In this document: piece by piece, positions 8,250 through 17,088 of the stretch
How positions within the stretch are numbered: position 1 is the first letter of the stretch
Layout: each line of letters starts with the position of its first letter
DNA from: Butyrivibrio sp.
Lineage (GTDB): Bacteria > Bacillota > Clostridia > Lachnospirales > Lachnospiraceae
Direction of reading: 5' to 3'
Length of the DNA: 42,823 bases
Assembly (NCBI GenBank): GCA_015056585.1
Contig: SVFZ01000073.1
Location: 1-42,823, forward strand
Made by a program: the position numbers and the translations under genes
Notes under the pieces: model-generated
What the model was told of the DNA's origin: nothing
The model's input: only the letters and a program-made list of their open reading frames with translations
Database searches by the model: none

Positions 8250-8990
8250 ATGGACAGTAAAAAACTTTATGTGGTGGGAATTGGCCCCGGAAGCGAAGAG
8301 GATATGACAATCCGGGCAAGGAACATTCTGAAAAAAAGCGATGTTATATGTGGCTATACGGTATACTGCGATCTGGTAAGGCCTCTTTTCCCGGATAAGG
8401 AGTACATCTCAACTCCAATGATGGGAGAGGAAAAGAGAGTGCTTCTTGCTCTTAAAAGTGCTGACGAGAAAAGGACAGTTTCGCTTATCTGCTCGGGAGA
8501 TGCGGGGGTGTACGGAATGTCGGGGCTTGTCCTTGAACTTGGAAAAGACTTTCCTGAAGTTGATATTAAAGTCATCCCCGGAGTTACAGCAGCCCTCTCG
8601 GGGGCCGCACTTTTGGGAGCGCCTTTGATCCATGATTTTTGCCTTATATCTCTAAGCGACAGATTGACAAAAATGGAACTCATAGAAAAAAGGCTTCGGG
8701 CAGCAGCATCTGCAGATATGGTAATTGTTATCTACAATCCGGAGAGCAGGGCGCGAAAAGGGTATCTGTCTCATGCCTGCGACATTCTGATGGAGATAAT
8801 TCCAAAAGACAGAGTATGCGGAATAGCAAGAAACATCGGAAGAAGTGATGAAGAAAGCATGGTGACTACTTTGGAAAAACTTAAGGAGACCAAGGCAGAC
8901 ATGTTTTCAACGGTGTTTATAGGAAACTCATCCACAAAAAATACAGGTGACATGATGATCACCATGCGAGGATATAAAAGTGAATTGTAA
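8250..8990 (+). CDS. cbiH: cobalt-factor III / precorrin-3B C17-methyltransferase
   Basis: This tetrapyrrole methylase methylates C17 with ring contraction. I chose ATG 8250 because the protein then begins MDSKKLYVVGIGPGSEEDMT, the exact family N-terminus; a longer in-frame start at 8163 would add 29 residues overlapping cbiG. Motifs seen are GIGPGSEEDMT, DVICGYTVYCDL, SGDAGVYGMSGL, PGVTAALSGAALLGAPL, and NPESRARKGYLSHACDIL near the C-terminus, which is characteristic of CbiH/CobJ. At 246 aa it is full length. It overlaps the next gene by 11 bp. Confidence 0.94.
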   Translation: MDSKKLYVVGIGPGSEEDMTIRARNILKKSDVICGYTVYCDLVRPLFPDKEYISTPMMGEEKRVLLALKSADEKRTVSLICSGDAGVYGMSGLVLELGKDFPEVDIKVIPGVTAALSGAALLGAPLIHDFCLISLSDRLTKMELIEKRLRAAASADMVIVIYNPESRARKGYLSHACDILMEIIPKDRVCGIARNIGRSDEESMVTTLEKLKETKADMFSTVFIGNSSTKNTGDMMITMRGYKSEL

Positions 8991-10995
8991 AGTGCTGGTT
9001 TTTGGCGGAACCACTGAGGGAAGAGTTCTTGCGGATGTACTGATGAGAGCAAAAATCCCTCACAAGGTCAGCGTTGCAACCGAATATGGCAGAGACATTC
9101 TCTTTGATAACGGGGAAAAAGACCTTCTTGTGGGCAGGAAAAGTGCAGAAGAAATAAAGGAAATCATTGAGGAGGGCGGCTACAGCCTTGTGGTGGATGC
9201 CACACACCCCTTTGCAACTAAAGTCTCCGAAGAGATAAAAAGTGCCTGCAATGGGAGCAGTTCCAGGTACCTGCGTCTTAAGAGGGATACAGGGAAAGAA
9301 ATCTCTTCTGAGGATATGATCATTTATAGAGACTCTGTAAAGGATGCGGCTTTAGAGCTTTCAAAGGTTGAAGGAAATATCCTCTTGCTTACGGGAAGCA
9401 AGGAACTTTCTGAGATTGCAGGTTTTTTCCCGGATAAGACCAGGCTCTTTGTCCGGGTCCTTCCAAATACCGACAGCATTGAAAAGTGCTTAAGTGCCGG
9501 CCTTTCCGGCAGACAGATAATTGCCATGCAGGGGCCTTTTTCAAGGCAGATGAACGTTGCCACCATAAAAGAAATCGGAGCAAAGGCTATTCTTACAAAG
9601 GAGAGCGGAAAAGCAGGCGGTCTTGAAGATAAGCTATTTGCAGCCCTTGAATGTGGCATCAAGGCAGTGGTAATAAAAAATCCTGAAAAGGAAAGTCCCG
9701 CTTTTGAGGGAGGAAGTCTTGAGGAAGTTCTGTCTGTTATTTCAGAGCTTACGGGGAAGGATTTAACTGTAAAAAAGACCATTACCCTTGCAGGAATGGG
9801 ACCTGGAGGAGAGAAGTTTTTTACAAATGAGCTTGAAAGAGCTCTTTCCGGTGCGGATATTATCTTCGGTGCAGAGGCGGTTCTAAAGAACTTAAAGGGA
9901 CAGGATGTGCCAAAGATTCCTCTATATAAAGGCGATGAAATCTATGCCTATCTGACTGAAAACAAGGGCTTTATGCATCCTGTTATTCTGTTTTCGGGAG
10001 ACATCAGCCTCTGCAGCGGAGCCAAAAGTGCAACAGTATTTTTTGAGGAAAAAGGGTATGCTGTTAACCGGATACCCGGGATTTCATCAGTGACTCTTTT
10101 TGCCATGAGACTTCGTCTTTCCCTTGAAAAAGTGAGGATTGTAAATGCTCACGGGAAAAAGACAAATATCAGAGACTATATTTTAAAAAATGAGGAAGTG
10201 ATAATCCTGACTTCCGATGCAACAGGGGCTGTAAGCATATGCAGAGATCTTGCGGATATGAAGAAAAGTTTGCAGATCATTATTGGCTGTGAACTTGGAT
10301 GTGAGGGAGAAAAACTGATCGACTTAAGAAAAGATACAGATGGATATAAACAAGTTCATGGCAAATGCCTTGTGTATGTGAAAAATCCTGATGCTCCTAA
10401 GAGTCCTTCATGTCCCCAAATATCCGATGCCGAGTTAATAAGGGGAAAAACTCCCATGACCAAGGAAGAGATCAGAGCGCTGTCCTTAAGAAAACTTGGC
10501 TTAACTAAAGGAGCTGTTATTTACGATATTGGGGCGGGAACCGGCTCAGTATCTGTTGAGGCTGCGCTTTCATCTCCTGAAATAAACGTTTTTGCCATAG
10601 AAAGAAATGAGGAGGCAATAGCTCTTTTAACAGAAAACAAAAGAAAATTCGGGGCAGAAAACATAGAGATTATAAAGGGAGAAGCGCCTTATGCTCTTAG
10701 GGATCTTCCTGCTCCAAGTCATGTGTTTATCGGCGGAAGCGGAGGAAACATGAAGGAAATCCTCAGATCTGTTTTTGAAAAGAACGATAAGGCTAAAGTT
10801 GTGATAAATACTGTAACCGCAGAGTCCTTTGCGGAAGTGATGGAATGTGCAAAAGAATACCGTGGGGTAGAGCCTGATATTATACAAGTGTCGGTAAGCA
10901 GGTTTAAAAAGGTCGGCAATTACCATATGCCGGATGCGCTAAATCCTGTATATATCACTACTTTGCAGAAAGGGGATGCGGATGATAAAGCTTAA
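8980..10995 (+). CDS. cbiJET: trifunctional fusion: cobalt-precorrin-6A reductase / cobalt-precorrin-7 C5-methyltransferase / cobalt-precorrin-6B C15-methyltransferase (decarboxylating)
   Basis: The 671-aa protein joins three consecutive steps. Residues ~1-255 are CbiJ: VLVFGGTTEGRVLAD at the N-terminus, VVDATHPFATKVSEEI and MQGPFSRQMN. From ~266, LAGMGPGGEKFFTNEL starts a CbiE tetrapyrrole methylase, including FSGDISLCSGA and RIPGISSVTLFAMRL. From ~483, IRGKTPMTKEEIRALSLRKL starts CbiT, with the SAM-binding IYDIGAGTGSVSVEAAL near 515 and a C-terminal Rossmann methylase. CbiET (CobL) fusions are well known; adding CbiJ in front is less common in my experience. The start is GTG overlapping cbiH. 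No frameshift separates the domains. Confidence 0.93.
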   Translation: MNCKVLVFGGTTEGRVLADVLMRAKIPHKVSVATEYGRDILFDNGEKDLLVGRKSAEEIKEIIEEGGYSLVVDATHPFATKVSEEIKSACNGSSSRYLRLKRDTGKEISSEDMIIYRDSVKDAALELSKVEGNILLLTGSKELSEIAGFFPDKTRLFVRVLPNTDSIEKCLSAGLSGRQIIAMQGPFSRQMNVATIKEIGAKAILTKESGKAGGLEDKLFAALECGIKAVVIKNPEKESPAFEGGSLEEVLSVISELTGKDLTVKKTITLAGMGPGGEKFFTNELERALSGADIIFGAEAVLKNLKGQDVPKIPLYKGDEIYAYLTENKGFMHPVILFSGDISLCSGAKSATVFFEEKGYAVNRIPGISSVTLFAMRLRLSLEKVRIVNAHGKKTNIRDYILKNEEVIILTSDATGAVSICRDLADMKKSLQIIIGCELGCEGEKLIDLRKDTDGYKQVHGKCLVYVKNPDAPKSPSCPQISDAELIRGKTPMTKEEIRALSLRKLGLTKGAVIYDIGAGTGSVSVEAALSSPEINVFAIERNEEAIALLTENKRKFGAENIEIIKGEAPYALRDLPAPSHVFIGGSGGNMKEILRSVFEKNDKAKVVINTVTAESFAEVMECAKEYRGVEPDIIQVSVSRFKKVGNYHMPDALNPVYITTLQKGDADDKA

Positions 10996-12349
10996 AAGTT
11001 TCCCCAGGTTCATGATATGCGCTCCTTCCAGCGGCAGCGGAAAGACGCTTATTACCTGTGCTCTCCTTAGAATACTAGAAAGGAAAGGGTATCACCCTGC
11101 ATCCTTTAAGTGCGGTCCTGACTATATAGACCCCATGTTCCACAAAAAGGTCCTTGGCATATCAGGTAGAAATCTTGATGTGTTTCTGATGGGTCATTAC
11201 GGCCTTAGAGGTGCTTTGAGCAGAGGCGCAGAAGGAAAGGACATAGGAGTTCTTGAGGGCGTCATGGGTTTTTTTGACGGAATGAGCACTGATTCTATAG
11301 AAGGGTCATCCGCAGATATCTGCTCTATCACAGGAAGTCCCGCAATACTTGTGGTTAACTGCAAGGGCATGAGCAGGTCTGTAATTGCCCTGATAAAGGG
11401 CTTTTGTGAGTACGGCAGGGAGAATTATGTAAAAGGCGTTATCCTGAACAATGTCTCTTTAATGGTTGCAGGAAGCCTTAAAAAGGAGATAGAAAAAGAG
11501 CTTGGTATTCCTGTTATAGGTTTTTTGCCGCGCCTGAAAAATGAACCATTTTCAGGCAGACACCTGGGACTTGTTATGCCTGATGAAATCCCGCAGGTGC
11601 TGGATATTATTGATGATGTTGCAGACAGGCTTTTAGAGAACCTTGATTTTGACAAGCTCATGGAAATAGCTGCTGATACAAAGAGAATCCTGATGCTAAA
11701 GGATTTTGATATTCCAAAGGAGTGGAAAATATCCGGCAGTAAGCAAAAAATCCGGGTTGGAATTGCCATGGATGAAGCGTTTTGCTTTTATTACGAGGAT
11801 AATCTGGAGCTTTTAAGGCAGATGGGAGCTGAGATAATTCCTTTTTCGCCAGTCCATGATGCGCATCTTCCCCAAGTCTCAAGGCTTATTTTGGGCGGAG
11901 GATATCCGGAGCTTTACGCTAAGGCTTTATCTGAAAACAAGTCCATGAGAGAAGATATTTTAAGAGCTGCAAGGGGCGGGATGCCTGTTCTGGCCGAGTG
12001 CGGAGGCTTTTTGTATCTGCAGGAAAGTCTTTCTGATCCGGAGGGAAAAAGCTTTGACATGGTGGGAGCATTAAAAGGCAATGGAAATATGCGGGATAAG
12101 CTTCATCACTTTGGCTATGTGACTATGAGCAGCACCCTGGATAATCCGTATCTGAAAGTCGGCGAAGAAATAAAGGCCCATGAGTTTCATTACTATGACA
12201 CCACAGATAATGGAGAAGTGTGCCTGTTAAAAAAACCATCGGGAAAATTCTGGAGTGGCTATCAGGTTAAAGAAAAGGTATTTGGAGGTTTTGCACATCT
12301 GTATTATCCTTCATGTCCTGAATTTGTTAAGAGGTTTTTGGAATGTTAG
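10982..12349 (+). CDS. cbiA: cobyrinate a,c-diamide synthase
   Basis: CbiA amidates the a and c carboxylates of cobyrinic acid with glutamine and ATP. The N-terminal ATPase has ICAPSSGSGKTLITCALL and the FKCGPDYIDPMFHK segment diagnostic for CbiA/CobB. The C-terminal glutamine amidotransferase has LILGGGYPELYA and nucleophile Cys in VLAECGGFLYLQ, with the late His in FGGFAHLYYPSCPEF. I prefer ATG 10982 over ATG 10976: the AAAGGGG site abuts 10976 but is 6 nt from 10982. It overlaps cbiJET by 14 bp and cobT by 7 bp. Confidence 0.95.
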   Translation: MIKLKSFPRFMICAPSSGSGKTLITCALLRILERKGYHPASFKCGPDYIDPMFHKKVLGISGRNLDVFLMGHYGLRGALSRGAEGKDIGVLEGVMGFFDGMSTDSIEGSSADICSITGSPAILVVNCKGMSRSVIALIKGFCEYGRENYVKGVILNNVSLMVAGSLKKEIEKELGIPVIGFLPRLKNEPFSGRHLGLVMPDEIPQVLDIIDDVADRLLENLDFDKLMEIAADTKRILMLKDFDIPKEWKISGSKQKIRVGIAMDEAFCFYYEDNLELLRQMGAEIIPFSPVHDAHLPQVSRLILGGGYPELYAKALSENKSMREDILRAARGGMPVLAECGGFLYLQESLSDPEGKSFDMVGALKGNGNMRDKLHHFGYVTMSSTLDNPYLKVGEEIKAHEFHYYDTTDNGEVCLLKKPSGKFWSGYQVKEKVFGGFAHLYYPSCPEFVKRFLEC

Positions 12350-13425
12350 ATTTTAAGGCTCTGACCGGGATAAAGATAGATAAGCCGGATAAAATAAGTT
12401 ATGAAAGCGTAAGAAAAACCTGGGATATTATCTCAAAGCCCATAGACGGCCTTGGAGATTTTGAAAAGATAATATGCAGAATTGCTGCGATTCAGAGGAC
12501 GGATCGGCCTGATGTTTCAAAGAGAGCGGCTTTAATTTTCTGCGCAGACAACGGAATTGTGGAGGAAGGCATCTCCCAAAGCAAAAAAGAGATAACTCTG
12601 TCCGTGGCAAGAGCCCTTGGAAGCGGAATAAGTTCTGCCTGTACCCTGGCAAAGAGCGCAGGAGTAACTGTCATACCGGTGGATGTGGGAATTGATACAG
12701 ATGAAAGTATTCTCGGTGTCAGGAATATGAAGGTCAAAAGAGGAACGGAAAACTTTCTTAAGACCCCTGCCATGACGGAAAGCGAGGCTCTTCTTGCGAT
12801 AGAGCATGGAATAGAACTGGTAAAAGAGCTGTCAAATGATGGAGTAAAGATCATTTCCACAGGGGAAATGGGTATAGGAAATACCACCACCACCACAGCT
12901 GTTCTTTCAGCGCTTCTTAACACGGACTCCGATGAGCTTACGGGAAGAGGAGCAGGCCTGTCTGATGAGGGACTTGCAAGAAAAATGCTTGTAATTAAAG
13001 AAGGCACCAAGAAGAACTCTTTTGACAATATAAAAGATCCTAAAGAGAGAGCCTTTGAAATATTAAGGTGCCTTGGAGGCCTTGATATTGCTGCTTTATC
13101 CGGGGCATTTATAGGCGGAGCAATCTTTCATGTGCCGATGGTCATAGATGGCGTAATAAGTTCTGCAGCAGCCCTTATTGCAGAAACTCTTTTGCCGGGA
13201 GTAAGGGACTATCTTGTTCCTTCACACAAAGGGCGTGAAAAGGGGAATGAACAGGCTCTTTCAAAACTTGGACTTGAGCCTTTGATAAACGGAAACATGG
13301 CGCTGGGAGAGGGAACAGGAGCAATAATGCTTTTCCCGTTACTTGACAGCGTTATGTTCTATTATGAGCACGGCGCTAAGTTTTCGGATTATAACATTGA
13401 TGAATACAAGAGGTTTGACAAATGA
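12343..13425 (+). CDS. cobT: nicotinate-nucleotide-dimethylbenzimidazole phosphoribosyltransferase
   Basis: CobT activates the lower-ligand base (5,6-dimethylbenzimidazole or another benzimidazole/purine) to its alpha-riboside phosphate. The 360-aa protein shows IFCADNGIVEEGISQS, STGEMGIGNTTTTTAV, the VPSHKGREKGNEQALSKLG segment, and the probable catalytic Glu in MALGEGTGAIMLFPLLD close to the C-terminus. It overlaps cbiA by 7 bp and cobU by 4 bp. Which base is attached cannot be read from the sequence; no bza genes for anaerobic DMB synthesis are in this window. Confidence 0.95.
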   Translation: MLDFKALTGIKIDKPDKISYESVRKTWDIISKPIDGLGDFEKIICRIAAIQRTDRPDVSKRAALIFCADNGIVEEGISQSKKEITLSVARALGSGISSACTLAKSAGVTVIPVDVGIDTDESILGVRNMKVKRGTENFLKTPAMTESEALLAIEHGIELVKELSNDGVKIISTGEMGIGNTTTTTAVLSALLNTDSDELTGRGAGLSDEGLARKMLVIKEGTKKNSFDNIKDPKERAFEILRCLGGLDIAALSGAFIGGAIFHVPMVIDGVISSAAALIAETLLPGVRDYLVPSHKGREKGNEQALSKLGLEPLINGNMALGEGTGAIMLFPLLDSVMFYYEHGAKFSDYNIDEYKRFDK

Positions 13426-13940
13426 TCTGCATGATTTTGGGGACTCCCGGCAGCGGAAAGTCAAAAAGGGCCGAGGATCTGACATTAAAGCTTTCACAAG
13501 ACGGGAAAAGATATTATATAGCCACCATGATCCCCTTTGGAAAAGAGGGGAAAGAGAGGGTTGAAAAGCACCGTAAAATGCGGGAGGGAAAGGGCTTTGA
13601 AACAATTGAATGTCCTGTGAGAGTCCATGAAGTATTGCAAAAAATAGATGACAGTAAAAACGCCACATGTCTTTTGGAGTGTATGTCGAATCTTGTGGGG
13701 AATGAGCTGCATGAGCCTTCTGCAAAAAATGAGGAAAAATCAGCAGAGCAGGTTTCAGAGTACATCATAGATTCTGTGATGGAACTGGCAGGGGCAGTTA
13801 AAAATCTGGTGATCGTCTCAAATTCTTTTCCACTAAATGACGAGGGGTACGATGAAGACACTAAAAGATACGTGGAGACAGTGGACCGGGTAAATAAATT
13901 ATTGAGACAGAGAGTGGATGAATTTTATGAAATTACTTAA
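13422..13940 (+). CDS. cobU: adenosylcobinamide kinase / adenosylcobinamide-phosphate guanylyltransferase
   Basis: CobU phosphorylates adenosylcobinamide and transfers GMP to it for nucleotide-loop assembly. The P-loop is LGTPGSGKSKRAEDL at residues ~5-19. It is followed by YYIATMIPFGKEGKERVEKH, then KMREGKGFETIECP, matching the conserved RHRxxR...T.E guanylylation region; the usual HR is KHR here. VIVSNSFPLNDEGYDEDT corresponds to the conserved VSNEVG segment, and the C-terminus carries the usual VDRVNKLLRQRVDEFYEI. At 172 aa the length is normal. The end overlaps cobS by 23 bp. Confidence 0.93.
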   Translation: MICMILGTPGSGKSKRAEDLTLKLSQDGKRYYIATMIPFGKEGKERVEKHRKMREGKGFETIECPVRVHEVLQKIDDSKNATCLLECMSNLVGNELHEPSAKNEEKSAEQVSEYIIDSVMELAGAVKNLVIVSNSFPLNDEGYDEDTKRYVETVDRVNKLLRQRVDEFYEIT

Positions 13941-14709
13941 GAGTATCGCTATCTCTTTTTCGCTTTATTCAAAGATTCCAATGCCGGTCTTTGAGTGGGA
14001 TGAAGAAAATTACAGACATGCAATAGCTTTCCTGCCGCTGGTGGGCTCTGTGATTAGTGTATTATCATATCTTGCAGCGCTTTTTTGCAGGAATTATGAA
14101 CTACCTGTATTTGTGGCAGCAGGGTTCCTTACGATGGTTCCGCTCCTGGTTACTGGAGGCTTTCATTTTGACGGCTTTATGGATGTTCAGGATGCTCTTC
14201 ATTCCTACCAGCCAAGGGAGAAAAAGCTGGAGATCATGAAAGATCCCCATATCGGAGCCTTTGCAGTAATAAGTGCAGGAGGGTTTTTCCTTATCTGGTT
14301 ATCCTCTGTGTACATGATAGTGTTTAAGGCTTTTGAAGGGGATGGCAGCAGCGCCCTGCTTTCCGCGCTCGGCATATATCCGCTCATAAGGGCTCTTTGC
14401 GGACTTAGTAGCATTCTTTTCCCACATGCCAAAAATGAGGGAATGTTGTCTGTGGAAACCGGAAAGAGCGGAAAACTTGATATCTGCATTCTTTTAGTGC
14501 AGGGGATTTTAGCGGCGGCTTTCATGATATGGATGAGCGTTCTCTGCGGCATTTTATCCCTCATTGCAGCACTTTTGTTTACAGCTTTTTACAGGCATTT
14601 ATGCCTTAAAAATTTTGACGGAGTCACAGGAGATACGGCAGGTTTTTTCGTATCCTGTGCAGAAGCATGTATCCTTTTTGTGATCGCGGTACTTTGTATG
14701 ATCCTATAA
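13918..14709 (+). CDS. cobS: adenosylcobinamide-GDP ribazoletransferase (cobalamin synthase)
   Basis: CobS is an integral membrane enzyme joining adenosylcobinamide-GDP and alpha-ribazole (phosphate). The 263-aa protein has several hydrophobic helices and the family motifs SIAISFSLYSKIPMP at the N-terminus, GGFHFDGFMDVQDAL with the acidic metal-binding pair, KDPHIGAFAVIS, and DGVTGDTAGFFVSCAEA near the end. ATG 13918 lies inside cobU; a second ATG at 13927 (GGATG 6 nt upstream) would remove three residues and cannot be excluded. Coupling to cobU is likely. Confidence 0.93.
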   Translation: MNFMKLLKSIAISFSLYSKIPMPVFEWDEENYRHAIAFLPLVGSVISVLSYLAALFCRNYELPVFVAAGFLTMVPLLVTGGFHFDGFMDVQDALHSYQPREKKLEIMKDPHIGAFAVISAGGFFLIWLSSVYMIVFKAFEGDGSSALLSALGIYPLIRALCGLSSILFPHAKNEGMLSVETGKSGKLDICILLVQGILAAAFMIWMSVLCGILSLIAALLFTAFYRHLCLKNFDGVTGDTAGFFVSCAEACILFVIAVLCMIL

Positions 14710-14803
14710 AAATTTAACTGATGACATATAAATAGCTTCATGACTTAAGCTTTTTGCAATTTGGATATTTATACAAACATTTATTTTGGAAGAGAAATTT
14801 TGC

Positions 14804-15787
14804 ATGTTTACAAATCACCTCATAGCCTTTTTACTGGGCTTTATTTTGGACAGAATAATCGGAGATCCCTACAACATCCCACACCCAATAAGATACATAG
14901 GAAACCTCATCAGCTTTTTTGAAAATAAGTTTTTGCATCTTGACGGCATTAGAAACTTTGAGAAGGAAAAGAAAAGTGGGGCACTTATGTGCATCCTTGT
15001 GATCCTGATAACGGGGCTTGTTACAGGTCTTATCACTTTCTCTTCTTATAAAGCCCATTTTGTCTTTGGAATAATAGTAGAAGCTATCCTGACCTGCTAT
15101 ATTCTGGCTGCGAAGAGCCTTAAGGTGGAGAGCATGAAGGTTTACGATGCCCTCAAACACGGTACTGTAGAGGATGCCAGAAAAGCCGTATCCATGATTG
15201 TTGGCAGGGACACTGATACTCTTAATGAAATCGGAATTACGAAGGCAGCAGTGGAAACTGTGGCGGAAAATACCTCAGACGGTGTTATAGCGCCACTTAT
15301 CTACACTTTTTTTGGAGGCCCGGTTCTTGGACTTATGTACAAGGCAGTAAACACCATGGATTCCATGGTGGGGTACCATAACGATAAGTATGAGTATTTT
15401 GGCAAGGCAGCAGCAAAGCTTGATGACATAGTAAACTATATTCCTGCCAGATTAAGCGCCATATTTATGATCCTGGCTGCCTTTTTCGGGGGAAAAGAGT
15501 ATTCTTTTAAGAATGCAGTAAAAATATTTAAGAGAGACAGATTTAACCACAAGAGCCCAAATTCCGCCCAGACGGAAAGTGCCTGCGCGGGGGCACTCAG
15601 TGTAAAGCTTGCAGGGGATGCCAGTTACTTTGGTAAAGTTGTCAAAAAGCCATTTATCGGAGATGATTTAAGGCAAATAGAGTTTGATGACATAAAAAGG
15701 GCCTGCAGACTGATGTATCTGACAGAAGATATCTGTCTTACAGGACTCATGATAATAGCGGCGATTATATATGTAATTATATCTTGA
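14804..15787 (+). CDS. cbiB: adenosylcobinamide-phosphate synthase
   Basis: CbiB is a membrane protein that attaches (R)-1-amino-2-propanol O-2-phosphate to adenosylcobyric acid. The 327-aa product has an N-terminal hydrophobic helix, then LDRIIGDPYNIPHPIRYIG, the core NTSDGVIAPLIYTFFGG and MVGYHNDKYEYFGKAAAKLDD, and a last membrane helix at the C-terminus. ATG 14804 follows GGAAGAG by about 9 nt; an in-frame TTG at 14786 is less likely. It is separated from cobS by 94 bp with no terminator, so it may be read from the same message. Confidence 0.93.
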   Translation: MFTNHLIAFLLGFILDRIIGDPYNIPHPIRYIGNLISFFENKFLHLDGIRNFEKEKKSGALMCILVILITGLVTGLITFSSYKAHFVFGIIVEAILTCYILAAKSLKVESMKVYDALKHGTVEDARKAVSMIVGRDTDTLNEIGITKAAVETVAENTSDGVIAPLIYTFFGGPVLGLMYKAVNTMDSMVGYHNDKYEYFGKAAAKLDDIVNYIPARLSAIFMILAAFFGGKEYSFKNAVKIFKRDRFNHKSPNSAQTESACAGALSVKLAGDASYFGKVVKKPFIGDDLRQIEFDDIKRACRLMYLTEDICLTGLMIIAAIIYVIIS

Positions 15788-15792
15788 AAAAT

Positions 15793-15954
15793 CAGAAATC
15801 CGCACCGGCTGCGGACTTCGTGAGAAAGTGATAATTCTTGGATAAAACATCCAAGAATCTATCAACCAAGCCATTTTAAATCGACTTTGTCGATAGGGCT
15901 TGGTTGACTCTTGATTCATGTTCTCACGAAACCCGCAATAAATGCGTGTTTCTG
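15793..15954 (+). repeat. 162-nt nested inverted-repeat element (three-way junction) between cbiB and cobD
   Basis: Almost the whole cbiB-cobD gap folds on itself. The outer arms are CAGAAA 15793-15798/TTTCTG 15949-15954, CGCA 15801-15804/TGCG 15943-15946, TGCGG 15810-15814/CCGCA 15933-15937 and a perfect 10-bp TTCGTGAGAA 15817-15826/TTCTCACGAA 15921-15930. Inside are two hairpins: a perfect 10-bp ATTCTTGGAT 15834-15843/ATCCAAGAAT 15849-15858 with loop AAAAC, and a perfect 10-bp CAACCAAGCC 15863-15872/GGCTTGGTTG 15897-15906 enclosing ATCGAC/GTCGAT (15880-15894). There is no T tract after it and no ORF within it. It matches no riboswitch class that I recognise; a MITE-like palindromic repeat is the main alternative to a structured RNA. 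Confidence 0.8.
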
Positions 15955-16002
15955 TAATTTCATTCAAGATGTCATACATTCTTTAACATACGAGGAGAGA
16001 AC

Positions 16003-17070
16003 GTGCTTCACGGCGGAGAAATATACGATAAGGAAATTGAATACGACTTTTCTGTAAATCTTAATCCCATGCCCTGTCCTGAGGAGATAATAAATGCGTT
16101 GAAAGACTCTGTCTGCGATGCAGGTAAATATCCCGATATCAGACAGCAGGCTTTTAGAAGAGCAGTGGCTGATGCAGAAAATAAGCTGCTTGGAACAGCT
16201 CTTTTGACAAAGGAAAATGTAATAGGCGGAAACGGTGCATCTGAGCTTTTGCTCTCTATGGTGCGGATGATAAATCCAAGAAATGTGCTTTTGCCGGCGC
16301 CAAGTTTCTACGGGTACAGACACGCTCTAAAAGGGATCCCGGATGTAAAGATTACGGAGTTTTTTCTTAAAGAAGAAAATAACTTTGAACTGACAGGGGA
16401 TTTTCTTTTACAAATAACAGAGGACACAGACCTCTGCATTTTGGCCAATCCCAACAACCCCACAGGAAGGGCAGTTGATGAAAAACTTTTGGAAAGAATA
16501 ATTGACAGGTGTACAAAAACCGATACTTGGATTATTATTGACGAGTGCTTTCTGCATTTGTCGGATCAGGCAAAAAGTGCTGCTAAGTACATCGAAACAA
16601 CAAACAAACTGTTTATCGTAAATGCCTATACCAAGCTCTTTTCCCTGCCGGGGGTAAGGATCGGATATGCAGTTTCCGGAAAAGAAAATATCGAAAATCT
16701 TAGAAATAATCTTCCTGAGTGGAACATGTCGGTTTTTGCCCTAAAGGCCGGGGAAAGGTGCGCAAATTATATCCTTGATACTGATTTTGTGGAAAAATCT
16801 AAGGATGGCATCAGGCTTTTAAGGGAAAAAATCACAGCTCTGTTAAGAAAACAGGGATATACCGTTTTTCCATCGGATACCTGTTTTGTGCTTCTAAAGA
16901 CTGATAAGGATCTTTACAACACCCTTTTAAAGGAGAAAATCCTTATCAGAGACTGCAAAAGTTTTGACGCATTAAAAGGAGGGTATTACAGAATCTCAGT
17001 CCTTGGCGGTAAATCCGATTATGATTCAATTTGGGAAGAGACAGATTTTTCAGGTATTAAGAAAAGATAG
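16003..17070 (+). CDS. cobD: threonine-phosphate decarboxylase, aminotransferase fold
   Basis: This PLP enzyme decarboxylates L-threonine-O-3-phosphate to (R)-1-amino-2-propanol phosphate, the aminopropanol linker used by CbiB. The 355-aa protein is a HisC-like fold type I protein: it begins LHGGEIYD and DFSVNLNPMPCPEEI (the family's D.S.N.NP pattern), with GNGASELLLSMVR, ILANPNNPTGRAVD, DECFLHLSD and the PLP Lys in VNAYTKLFSLPGVRIGYA. The start is GTG with a GAGGAGAG SD. Location after cbiB and the N-terminal signature favour CobD over histidinol-phosphate aminotransferase. Confidence 0.88.
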   Translation: MLHGGEIYDKEIEYDFSVNLNPMPCPEEIINALKDSVCDAGKYPDIRQQAFRRAVADAENKLLGTALLTKENVIGGNGASELLLSMVRMINPRNVLLPAPSFYGYRHALKGIPDVKITEFFLKEENNFELTGDFLLQITEDTDLCILANPNNPTGRAVDEKLLERIIDRCTKTDTWIIIDECFLHLSDQAKSAAKYIETTNKLFIVNAYTKLFSLPGVRIGYAVSGKENIENLRNNLPEWNMSVFALKAGERCANYILDTDFVEKSKDGIRLLREKITALLRKQGYTVFPSDTCFVLLKTDKDLYNTLLKEKILIRDCKSFDALKGGYYRISVLGGKSDYDSIWEETDFSGIKKR

Positions 17071-17088
17071 TAACAGTAAGGATTTAAC

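Noticed and set aside
14710..14803. Separate transcription unit starting at cbiB
   Set aside because: I saw no terminator and no convincing -35/-10 pair in the 94-bp gap, so read-through from cobS is simpler.
15788..16002. Intrinsic terminator between cbiB and cobD
   Set aside because: The stems are strong but no T tract follows any of them, so the element was reported as a structured repeat instead.
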